Below, piece after piece: positions 12,901 through 20,859 of a stretch of 64,000 nucleotides of DNA. The position numbers and the translations under genes were made by a program. Source of the stretch: Acanthococcus lagerstroemiae (taxonomy: Eukaryota > Arthropoda > Insecta > Hemiptera > Eriococcidae); contig CM063109.1 in NCBI GenBank assembly GCA_031841125.1, positions 13,529,208 through 13,593,207 of the forward strand, in the 5' to 3' direction. The first letter of the stretch is position 1, and every line of letters starts with the position of its first letter. A model generated the notes under the pieces. That model was not told the DNA's origin, did not search any database, and worked only from the letters and a program-made list of their open reading frames with translations.

Positions 12901-15900
12901 CTAAACAGATAACAGAAGCAATTTTTTCAAGGAATCGCAAATCCTCAAAAGAACCGCGAGTGAAAAACTGCGATTTCCGTGATGAAAGAATCGCCGCGAT
13001 TCAACGATTCTTTTGCGATTCGAACCGACCCATTTCTGCTTCACGGCGCTTCAGGGTTGCCGTTTCGGCACCACGGCATAATGTGAAACCAGAGAGGAGA
13101 AAAAAGCCGGAACCCGAACGATTTTTTCCTTAAAGTCAAAAGTTGAAAGATGAAAGTTAAATGGTGAAAGTCATGAGCGAAATTAGAAGCCAGTTGAATT
13201 TTCTCTGGAAGCTAAATCCGAAAGCAAAATCTTTATATCTGGTGAGGCAGGAGGAAAAAGCTGAAAGCCGGAAACCGAACGATTTTCTCCACTAAGTCAA
13301 AAGTTGAAAGCTGAAAGTTGAATGGTGAAAAGTTACAAGCGAAATCAGAAGCCAATAGAGTTTTCTCTGGAAGCTAAATCCGAAAGCAAAATCTTTACAT
13401 AGGGCATTCACGTCCTGTGTGAAACGGCCAGCGTTGGGATAGCCGAAACTTATGAACTTAGCTTCGGATTCGGCTTAATTGCTAGCTGAAAGGATGTTTC
13501 AGATTCGGCTTTGGCTTTAGAAATGTTCATGTTGTAGCTTCGGTTTCGGATCCAGCTTCACTGATATAAATTTTTTCATCTTCGGATTCGGCTTCAGTTT
13601 CGGCTTCGAGTTTCGACTTCTCGCCATCTTAATACTGGTTTGACTGGTATACTGGTATTATCTTTTTTGTTATAGATAGGTCAATCAAGTGATCTGAGAA
13701 ACATACCATAAATCACTCAAATTTAAGGTCCATTTCCACCTGATCAAATATCAAACTCAGCCTTTAGGTACTTTTTCCGGGACATGTTCAAGTGGATATC
13801 CCGTATCACGGCAGTATTAATGTAAGCCGAAACCGAAGCCAAAAATTTGATACATTACGGCTTTGCTTCAGCTTCAGTAAAATTGTATTATGAACTTCAG
13901 TTTCGGCTTTTTCCTTGCAAGGTGATTACACTCAGCTTCGGATTCGGCTTCAGAGACTGCACAATTTCTTAAACTTGGAGATTCGGATTCGGTTTCGGCT
14001 CTCAACCCTGGAAACGGCCCTCATTGAGATGTGGAACGGAATGTAGGAGCGCTAATGTGCACCTCCTAATAAAAGGTTGAGTGTTCATGGAGGGAAATAA
14101 CATTGCCGTAAAAGGGGAATAGGGGTTTTTCAAAAAATCATTATAAAATGAAGAAATGACGAACACGCTTCAAATTTGAACTGCAGGGAGCTACATATTC
14201 GAACTTGCGATTAAAAATTTAATATGTCAGGTAAAAAAATTAATATAAGTGTGGTGAAGTAAGAAATGGGAGGTACTTTATCAGTTACCGGCGCTACCGT
14301 ATTTTATTTTTTTCTCCATGATCACCCAATGGGGGTTCACAAAATATCCGCTAGATGTCAGCCACTTTGATTCCGAGTCCCAGTTGTAAGTTGAAAATTG
14401 TCCAGCTTTATTGAGAATTTGGTTTTTTTGATGTAACTGTCCTACTTCGTGATAGAAGAATATGCTCGTATTACCCTCGAGGATTATGTGAGTCTATGTA
14501 CGTACTTCTGAATTAGCCGGTGTATGAACTTTCCGGAATTTTGCCGGACATATTGATTTAGTTTTCGAACTATTTCATTCTAGTGTATTTTTTTCTTCCC
14601 ACAGGCACAAAGATATTCTCCCATACGAAGAAAATCGAGTCCGCTTGAGCCCGACTAAAGATAACAAGCACGGATACATCAATGCGTCCAATATTACGGT
14701 ACTTAATACTTTTTACTTGGCTCGTAATTTACCTACCGTAGATGAGCAATGAGACATCGAGAGCGATAAAAGAACTCGTAGAAGAGACTGGATACGTGAT
14801 TTTCTGTTCCAGGCCTCGGTTGGTAGTCAGCAGAAATTCTACATAGCTGCGCAGAGTCCAATGCCGTCAACAGTCGGCCATTTTTGGCAGATGATATGGG
14901 AGGCGGACGTTTATCTAGTTGTTAGTTTAGCCGACTTGAACGACTGTAACACTGTTCCCTACTATCACTCCACGGTGACAGATAAACCTTTTGAAACGGG
15001 AATGGTATGCTCGATTGGTTCGTTTTATAGCGCCAGTGTTACCAGCGTTTGAAATGCGAAGCAGTTTTCAAACTTTTTTTGCTTTCGCTAGTTTCAGATA
15101 TGGAGCCAGTTTTTTCAAGAAACCGGCCATTGTATAACGACAAAATTACGCGTATTTCACGGTCCGTCGAGACGAGTACGCGGAATTTGGCATTTACAGT
15201 ATAACGAATGGATCAATGACGGCTGTCCAAAAGATGTCACCCATTTTTTAGGTACCGTCGTACCTGGCGACTGCAACGAGTTTCTGTTAGCCCGAATGTA
15301 CGAGGCCTGTAAACCGACTAATCGCGTTATGTCTGTTCTTAGGTTTCATCGAAGAACTCAGCTCGGTTCGACAGCACACGATCACAGAGATCCCTGCCGG
15401 ACACAACAGAAACCCGCCGATTTTAGTTCATTGTTGTACCGGCATCGGTCGGACCGCGGTTACCATTCTCAGTGATCTGCTTCTGTACACTCTGGACCAT
15501 AATCAGGTGCGTGTTTATTATTCTGTTTTCGAGTTTACGCCCTCCTCTGATTTTTCATTCTCGGAGAATGGCGTAAGACCGATCGTATGCTTCAGTCAGT
15601 CTATGCGACTAGCAAACTTTTCAGCTAGTCTCGTTCCATCTGGCAGTCGGCAAAAATAAGATGGCGGCTAGTTGCTGAATGGGAAGCGTGATTGATCAAA
15701 GACAGAAGCGGACAAGATCATATGATCTTCAGATCAAAGAGATCATATTTTAAGATCACAAAAAGAACAGATTTAAAATCCCCCAAAATCAGGTTCGTGA
15801 TCTGAGTAATCGTGATGTTTTTCTGATTTCTGGAATGATGTAAAATCGAAAACATCAGGAAACTGGGGCACAATCTTGATCTCAAGATGAAAATTATCAT

Positions 15901-18900
15901 ACGGATCTCCTTCCTGACCGAAAATCTTCCTTTTCTTTTCGAAATCCTAGGCAAGAAAGCCATCTGGACTTTGAAATTAATTCAACGGGTAAGCCAAATA
16001 AAAGCGGCGCCGATTGAACGATCTCCACACCCGGAAGGTCAATTCCTACATCTGTTCCGAGGCCTTGGAGACATACCCCCCCCCCCCCTCCAATCCGAGT
16101 ACAACATCACTTTAACTGCTGATGCTAAGCCGTTTGCAATTTCAACCCCGCGCCACATTCCACTTCCGCTCTACCCAAAGTCCAAGGCCGGACTAGAGAA
16201 ATTGGAGGAGAAGAAAATCATAAGTCGAGTCACAGAACCGACTGATTGGGTAGCGCCAATGGTAATTGTACCAAAACCTGATGGAAGGATACGAATATGC
16301 GTGGATTTCTCTCGACTAAATGAATTTGTGAAAAGAGAACACCATCAAATCCATCCAATTGAAGAAACACTTGCCAAGTTGACTGGCGCCATCTACTTTT
16401 CAAAGTTGGACGCTGATTCCGGATTTTTCCAGGTTCCACTCAGTGGGGCATCACGATTTCTGACAATCTTTTTGACGCCATAGGGCCGTTTCCAGTTCAA
16501 TAAACTTCCTCAAGGCATTTCAAGTGCCCCGGAAGTATTCCAAGCCCGTATGGTGAGAATGCTGGAAGGGTGTTCAAACGTTGTTTATCACCTGGATGAC
16601 ATCCTTATTTGGGGTTCCAACATCGAGGAACATGACGAGAAACTCATGGCAGTCCTACAGAAAATCAGCGATACTGGGATGACCCTGAATAGGGAGAAAT
16701 GTGTCTTTGGAAATCAGAAAGTAAAATTCTTGGGACACATACTCGAAAACGGAAGAATAGCTGCGGATCCCGAGAAAACTGAGGCCATTGTGAAGATGGA
16801 CCCTCCGTAGACAAAGGCAGAATTACATTCGCTACCCGGATCCGTGAACTTCCTAGCCAAGCACATTCCAGACCGGTCGACATTATTAGAACCACTATAT
16901 AGCCTGCTGAAATTCGATACCGAGTTTGTGTAGGAGTTAGCTCAACAAGAGGCGTCCAGCAAATTGAAAGAAATTCTTTCAAACGCTCCCGTGTTGGCAA
17001 TTTACGATCCCAAGAAACCTGGGAAAAAGCTAGTAGCCGCGGATCTGCTCTCGAGAAAGCCTGTATCAAAGCCTACCAATGCAGATAAGAATTTTGAACT
17101 CGAGCTTCAAACAGTCGCCTTCCGAGCAGTCAACATAACCGTTTCACAGTCAATGCTCGAGCATATCAAGGCCGCTCAGCTAAAAACGGATCTGGGTAAG
17201 AAACTCGAGAATTACGTTAGAAACGGTTGGCCAAAGCAAAGAAGCAATGTGTCGAAAGAATTGATTCCATATTGGTGACATCAAGAATCCTTTTCGATAG
17301 AGGATGGTCTTCTTTTCCATCACAGGTTGTGGATTCCACCATCTCTTCGTGGCCAGATGCTAAAGCGATTACACGAAAGTCACTCTGGAATGACTACAAC
17401 TTGCGCCCTTGCTCGAACAGCAATTGGTGGCCCAATATTGACGAGGATATCAGCAGAATGGTTGCCAACTGCGAAAACTGTGCAGCTTCACGCCCCAACT
17501 GTAGTAAACCACTTCTTCCATCACCTTTACCCTTCCAACCATGGGAGAAACTGGGTGTCGACTTACTCAAAGAATAAGGTAAGTGATGAATAGTCCTCAT
17601 AGACTATTACTCAAAGTATATTGAGCTACTATCGCTTGATCGACTAGACTCAAAGTCGGTCATTAAAAAGCTTAAAGAAGTTTTTGCCCGACATGGCATT
17701 CCGCGTACTATATTCACCGATAATGGCATACAACTAGTCTCCCGAGAAATGACAGACTTTGCTGCAGAGTTCGACCTTGCCATTGTAACTAGGAGTCCGG
17801 GCCGGCTTACCTTCAGTCAAATGGGTTGGCCGAAGCTGCTGTTAAGATAGCGAAGAAAATCCTGGGAGCACTACAACCTGCAGTAGCTATTATGAACTAC
17901 CGGACTACTCCAACAGCTGTGGGGTACAGTCTCGCACAGTTGCTGTTCAATCGCCAAATTCGTACCCGAATTCCCTCGGTGAATCTAGGGAGCTGCATAG
18001 TAAAACGAGCCGATCTCGAGAAACAAAATCAAAAGCGTGGCGATTGCATGAAGAAAAAATTTGACCGTACAAAAGGGGCTCGTGCTCTGCAGGAGCTCAG
18101 CTCTGGCCAAAGGGTATTTGTTGAAGATGCTAATAAAAAGGGCACCATTCTTCGTCGACGTGAAGAACCACGATCTTATGATGTCAAGCTCGAAAATGGG
18201 ACCGAACTTCGAAGAAATCGGAAAACCTCCGCCAGTTATCAGATTGGCCTGATCCCGAATCAACTCCGTCACCGCCGAAACCGACTCCCAGGGTCACCCC
18301 TGTTTCAACACCACAATCCAGTTCGAAGAAGACTCTAGCGCTCTCAAAGATTCCAGTATCCCCAACTGCCGGTCGTACAATTCGCGAGAGGAAGCAAATC
18401 AACTATGGATCTCCCGAGTACTTCAAATCCCTTTAATTATCCCAAAAGGGGAGATGTTCTATTGTCATATTTCTTATCGCTCTGTTTAGGTATATTGCAG
18501 CTTGCAACGTGTCTTATGATTATGGATGCTAGAATAGTCTCATTATAGTTCATACTGTACGTGTATGGAGTTCGGCGTGTAATGTCTTATCGATCGAATA
18601 CATTTGACGATTGAGTTGAAGTTGTTATCATTTACTCTCGAACATTAATATTTAAACAAAATTAATTTTTAATCAGAATTCGTGATCTTTTCAAATTTTG
18701 TAAATGATCTGTAGATGGTGATCTCAGTTAAGATTCATGAACTTGCCTGTCCCTGATTGAATATCTGCGTGCTATGCTGGGTGGTTCCAATGTACGATCG
18801 ATGTGAGGGAATGAAAAAACTGCGTGGCAGTGATCCGAGACTTCAGAAACTCAATCATTATCAGAAAAATTGAGCCTAATCGTTTAAGGTATGAGGTATA

Positions 18901-20039
18901 CCGGCCTCACGTCGTTAAGTAATTTGGCCGCTTCAGTGACGTTGGTATTGAAAATTGAAGGAATATGTAGTTTCAGCTACTCTTTGTCTATAGAGATTGA
19001 GATTAGTTAATACCGCGAGGAGACTTCATAACATTTTGTTGAAATCTGTGAAGGCTCTTTTGAAGATGTAACGAGAATTTTATACTCTGGTAATTTACTC
19101 GCTTTGGCAGTACACCTACTAAAATTGGAACGATACAGAAAGCACCTCACCGTCACCACCATCTAGTCTTGTATGCGATAAATTGTGCGGTTTCAAAGGG
19201 ATTTAGCTACCGTACTTAGTGTTTTGGTGTGTTCGTGTGTTCATAGTGGAATAAACGTCGTTATTCCATATCTCGTACGTTTTTCAGTGCGAATATCGTT
19301 ACAAAACTAAAAATAACGAGTGGGCAAGGCCAAAAAATATTTTTTTAATGGTTAGCATGGGGTGGTAGTAGTACTCGTAGAGATTTTAGCTCTTTTTCAT
19401 CGCCGAGTCGTCAAGCTTACCCTGTACACGCTAGGTATGATACTCAAAGAAGGATGTGAAAATCCTTGTAATTTTTATCAGACTTCATTTACGAACTTTA
19501 TATGCAACTGTTTCGATAATTTTTGAATTGTTACTGACGATCCTAAAACAAAACCATTTTGAGTAATCGCTAGTTCCTTTTTTTTCCCCCTGAAACGTGG
19601 TTTGGGTTCTAAAAAGCGGTCCTTTGGATTTGGTGACCTGGTACTGTCCATGCCGACCATTTAGCGGCTGGTAATTCCACCATTCCATCTATGTATCTAT
19701 TTCGTGTCATGAGGAATTGAAACTTTTCTTTTTAAAGAAAGCGTTCTGCGTAGATTTTAGTCGTTTAAAAGTAGAAGTAGGCAAACATATCTACATGTAC
19801 AGTTTACCTGTTTGCGTATTCATTCGGTTGAAGGATGATTATTCATCTTCACTCTGTATAGAGATGACGGTGATTCTTTTAATTGTGAAACTCTTGTTTG
19901 TGTGTTGCAGGAATTGGACGTAGCTCGTGTAGTATTGTTGATGCGTCACCAAAGAATGCTGATGATCGAAACCGTCACCCAATATAGATTTGTTTATAGT
20001 TTATTAGCTTATTACTTGAAGAATTCTCGACTTATATGA
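383..20039 (+). CDS. Pez: Pez / PTPN14-PTPN21 family non-receptor tyrosine phosphatase, C-terminal part (5'-partial, 13 exons)
   Basis: A cytoskeleton- and Hippo-linked tyrosine phosphatase; in the family an N-terminal FERM domain, absent here, precedes a linker and a C-terminal PTP domain. Exons: 383-539, 657-778, 1118-1286, 6117-6272, 6368-6485, 6574-6891, 8294-8496, 8665-8789, 14605-14698, 14813-15004, 15098-15251, 15343-15506, 19911-20039. All phases join, giving 699 residues ending in NSRLI and TGA. Linker signatures include YRQAPDYETAIQQKY, SNSTPDLAS, VSGSSPDLVSSRSPY and SEPIYENVPLPW. The PTP domain starts near SQLIFEFEKIP (about residue 425) and carries DILPYEENRVRL, HGYINASNIT and the loop HCCTGIGR at about residue 633. 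The catalytic Cys and CX5R Arg are kept, but the WPD loop reads WIND and the loop differs from the usual HCSAGVGRTG. Large introns hold transposons. Family assignment is firm; PTPN14 and PTPN21 cannot be separated. Confidence 0.95.
1490..2262 (+). mobile_element. Non-LTR retrotransposon fragment, reverse transcriptase C-terminal half
   Basis: A YADDAVIIARSEAEL reverse transcriptase core (YADD near 1496) is followed, after frame breaks, by an open stretch from 1777 with YGCESWTF, RKILRISWTQKIRN, RKLQYLGHI and GKRSIGRRKNSWLKD. This order is typical of the C-terminal part of endonuclease-type LINEs. A short AAG-rich run near 2245 may be the 3' tail. The copy is 5'-truncated and frameshifted, sits in sense orientation in the Pez intron, and is not functional. 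The clade is not certain. Confidence 0.85.
2352..2880. repeat. Long imperfect palindrome (foldback element), arms about 210-300 bp
   Basis: The left arm (about 2352-2658) reads back as the reverse complement of the right arm (about 2659-2880). The centre at about 2650-2670 is a perfect palindrome, CAGTCTGTCCGGACAGACTG. Matching blocks include CCAGAGCGCTTTCGGCTGTT with its complement near 2800, and the word GTTTGTTTAGTCGTGTGCTC. The left arm carries an internal duplication of the CAGTCTGTCC block. A second copy of the left arm lies at 47358-47515, and a decayed trace at about 5800-5845. Confidence 0.85.
2881..3535. other. Intronic stretch with no recognised feature
   Basis: Part of the 4.8 kb Pez intron. 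I see AT-rich sequence without exon signals that fit the neighbouring phases and without a repeat that I can define. Confidence 0.4.
3540..5756 (+). mobile_element. Decayed non-LTR retrotransposon, interrupted by a nested insertion
   Basis: Conceptual reading in shifting frames shows reverse transcriptase blocks: FITLPKK and SLKSHALKAFLRIIHTRI near 3655-3765, RQGCVPSPLLFN near 4085-4120, a fragment with LDAVVATSESSGLALN near 4230, then the C-terminal AFEMYIC at 4600. Similarity resumes after 5411 with RRILKIWWTQKITN, LGYLGFG and GKIRGNRSPGK. Many stops and frameshifts make it a dead copy. It belongs to the same broad type as the fragment at 1490-2262, and the split at 4615/5412 is caused by the insertion described separately. 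Confidence 0.8.
4616..5411. mobile_element. Insertion nested in the LINE copy, carrying a 210-bp direct repeat
   Basis: LINE similarity stops at AFEMYIC and resumes at RRILKIWWTQ, so about 796 bp are inserted. ACATAT flanks both sides (4610-4615 and 5406-5411), suggesting a 6-bp target duplication. Inside, about 4620-4830 is repeated at about 5014-5224 (shared words AATATCTTGGTCGTTGGTGT and GAGCAGACAGCTG). The right part has an inverted pair at 5226-5275 and 5353-5413 built on ATGTGACCATGCCCGAAGAA. No coding capacity is seen. The element class is unknown. Confidence 0.7.
5757..6116. other. Intronic stretch, mostly unassigned
   Basis: About 5800-5845 resembles one arm of the 2352-2880 palindrome (ATTGGTT, then a GTCAGTTTGTCC block). 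Otherwise I see nothing up to the acceptor of the next Pez exon (gtacag at 6111-6116). Confidence 0.4.
6938..8182. mobile_element. Putative non-autonomous DNA element with GAGTTARGTCCCA ends
   Basis: The left end GAGTTAGGTCCCA (6938) is inverted at the right end as TGGGACTTAACTC (to 8182). The inner flanks repeat the word GAGTTGAGTCCC or its complement GGGACTCAACTC several times (6970-7035 and 8130-8145). No target duplication is convincing. It fills most of the Pez intron between 6891 and 8294. Confidence 0.55.
8912..9621. mobile_element. hAT-like MITE, word ACTCGGACTCGAGTC
   Basis: Ends are CAGGGTTGGGT on the left and CTCAACCCTG on the right. Flanking 8-mers are GAGCCGGG (8904-8911) and GGGCCGGG (9622-9629), a 7 of 8 match that fits the 8-bp target duplication of hAT elements. 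Near both ends the word ACTCGGACTCGAGTC and shorter forms recur (8926-9015 and 9538-9610). There is no coding capacity. Confidence 0.75.
9889..9934 (+). repeat. (TG)n microsatellite
   Basis: An uninterrupted run of about 23 TG units within the Pez intron, followed by TATGTATG. Confidence 0.95.
10775..11312. mobile_element. hAT-like MITE, word GATCCGAATCACG
   Basis: Perfect inverted ends CCATGGTTGGAA and TTCCAACCATGG. Within about 190 bp of the left end and 140 bp of the right, the word GATCCGAATCACGGATC and its complement recur more than ten times in degenerate form. Flanks AATCTTAC and TTCTTTAC match only partly, so the target duplication has decayed or the exact edge is off by a base or two. 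Confidence 0.65.
11932..12464. mobile_element. hAT-like MITE, word GTTCACTAGTTC
   Basis: Left end CAAAAAAGGGCATTGCTC pairs with right end GAACAACGCCCGTCTCTG as an imperfect inverted repeat. Perfect 8-bp direct repeats GATGTAAC flank it (11924-11931 and 12465-12472). Subterminal copies of GAACTAG, AGTTCAC and AGTGAAC crowd both sides (11950-12060 and 12345-12450). The middle holds only AT-rich and poly-T/G sequence. Confidence 0.75.
12473..12742. mobile_element. hAT-like MITE of 270 bp with CAGGGGCGGAAATAG end
   Basis: Left end CAGGGGCGGAAATAG and right end CTATTTCGGCTCCT are inverted (12 of 14 bases). GATGTAAC lies immediately on both sides (12465-12472 and 12743-12750). Subterminal GGGGGCTAAGCCTCC and GTGGCTTCAGCCTCC are inverted. 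It adjoins the element at 11932-12464 and shares its target copy. Confidence 0.8.
13098..13402 (+). repeat. Two-copy tandem duplication, unit about 150 bp
   Basis: About 13100-13237 and 13253-13400 are near-identical. Both read GCCGGAA, CCGAACGATTTT, AGTCAAAAGTTGAAAG and TTTTCTCTGGAAGCTAAATC in the same order. The unit itself is rich in the word GAAAGNTGAAAG. Confidence 0.85.
13429..14010. mobile_element. hAT-like MITE of 582 bp, word TTCGGATTCGGCTT, perfect 8-bp target duplication
   Basis: Left end CAGCGTTGGG and right end CTCAACCCTG are inverted. The 8-mer GAAACGGC flanks it exactly (13421-13428 and 14011-14018). The body is largely TTCGGATTCGGCTTC in degenerate copies (13455-13620 and 13825-14000). 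The insertion lies inside the right terminal repeat of the outer element at 8831-14020. Confidence 0.85.
15950..18658 (+). mobile_element. Ty3/gypsy LTR retrotransposon remnant: RT and integrase, RNase H lost, 5'-truncated
   Basis: Reverse transcriptase runs from about 15990 (PHPEGQFLHLF, WVAPMVIVPKPDGRIRICVDF, FSKLDADSGF, then YHLDDILIWGS near 16590, VKFLGHILENGRI). After APVLAIYDPKKP the reading jumps straight to GKKLVAADLLSRKP at about 17020, which normally follows RNase H, so that domain is deleted. Integrase follows with frameshifts: WWPNIDEDISRMV and CENCAASR (zinc-binding end), PWEKLGVDLL, a YSKYIE block and TIFTDNG. Internal stops (for example 16484 and 16933) make it dead. A purine tract then TGTTCT at 18455 suggests a lone 3' LTR; gag and the 5' LTR are absent. 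Confidence 0.85.
18455..18658 (+). repeat. Candidate 3' LTR of the gypsy remnant
   Basis: It begins TG right after the purine tract AAAAGGGGAGA and ends CA near 18658. With no 5' partner in the window the limits are a guess from the TG...CA rule. Confidence 0.35.
18762..19910. other. Remainder of the last Pez intron, unassigned
   Basis: I see no exon that fits the phase-0 junction and no repeat I can define. It ends with the acceptor tgtgttgcag at 19901-19910. Confidence 0.45.
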
Positions 20040-20645
20040 TATTGCGAATATTTCCCCTTTCAGTCCACCTCTAATACAATAATATTACTCGTTTTAGATT
20101 CTTTGTTCACTGCCCCATTATTTATTTTTACGACAGTTATTTTGTACAATTTTTTAAACCTTTTTCACTTGTGTTTGATTAGTATCGTATTCGTCTCCTC
20201 GTTTTTATTTATTTTTGTTTCCTTTTTTAAATCTCTCTCGTGGTTTGAGTAGGAATAACTATTGCTAGGTTACTAGCGATGGACTAATTAGCTAGTTGAA
20301 TTGTTCTATCCTTTCGCTGTTATCGTTACCTTTTTATTTATTTATTGTACGTACGGTACGTACGTTGTAACGCTTACTTACAATTGAACAAAGTTACGTT
20401 AGTAGTAGCCGTTTGTAACGAAATAATAGGAGGAATCAGTGTAGGAAATGTAGTCAAATTGGAATTTAGAATAAGAGTTGCGGGAATGTGCTGCTCGCCA
20501 TCTTGACTTTTATTTCTTGTATATGTTGCTCTTCGTCGACAGTTTATTTTTAAACTGTACATATGTTACCACATTTATTCGGAAAGAATACATCAAGTAC
20601 GCGCATTTTTTTGTCGTGTCGTACGTTCTAACGATATTTTTAAGT

Positions 20646-20651
20646 AATAAA
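20646..20651 (+). terminator. Candidate poly(A) signal of Pez
   Basis: First AATAAA downstream of the Pez stop codon, about 600 bases into a 3' untranslated region. Confidence 0.35.
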
Positions 20652-20859
20652 TTATTTGTTAATTCTCGTCCAAGTACGCGGAATTCCAGTGATTCTATTT
20701 GTTGTAATAACCGTTTTTGTTTTCAAATTTTATACGCCGATGAGAATTTTTATATTAAATACTAATCATCAAAGTTTTAAAACTTGGTTATTGTATATTG
20801 GACTACGAGACTGAAAGAATCTGTAAGGGTTCTGGATTTAACACGTTGAATACTCAGCC

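Larger units (their letters stand above)
9757..13036. mobile_element. Putative element, word GCGATTCAGTC / GAATCG, hosting later insertions
   Basis: A left block (9757-9870) and a right block (12930-13036) both reiterate GCGATTC/GAATCGC words. The outer edges are roughly inverted (TGGTGTTGGAGAATCG against TGGGTCGGTTCGAATCG). The interior holds the separately listed elements at 10775-11312, 11932-12464 and 12473-12742. No clear target duplication is seen, so limits are approximate. Confidence 0.4.
8831..14020. mobile_element. Outer DNA transposon-like element, nested by several others
   Basis: The left end AGGGCCGTTTCACA (8831) has an exact 14-bp inverted match, TGTGAAACGGCCCT, if the hAT-like insertion at 13429-14010 is removed from the right end. 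Just inside, ATGCCGTGTTGCCGGAACGG and GCCGTGAAGGCG (8845-8881) have inverted partners near 9715-9740 and 13040-13095. Possible target copies (TCATCGTA left, TCATTGAG right) agree at only 5 of 8 bases. A lone similar end, GGCCCGTTTCACACGACG, occurs near 35803. Boundaries are inferred. Confidence 0.5.
15697..18753. mobile_element. GATC-word DNA element split by a gypsy remnant
   Basis: The left part (15697-15900) and right part (18670-18753) repeat GATCATGATC, GTGATCT and related words. Left end CAAAGACAG is inverted at the right end as CTGTCCC. Flanks TGATTGAT (15689-15696) and TGATTGAA (18754-18761) match at 7 of 8. The block TTCGTGATCTGA-TAATCGTGAT at about 15793 recurs at about 31373, so this is a dispersed family. 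Confidence 0.5.
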
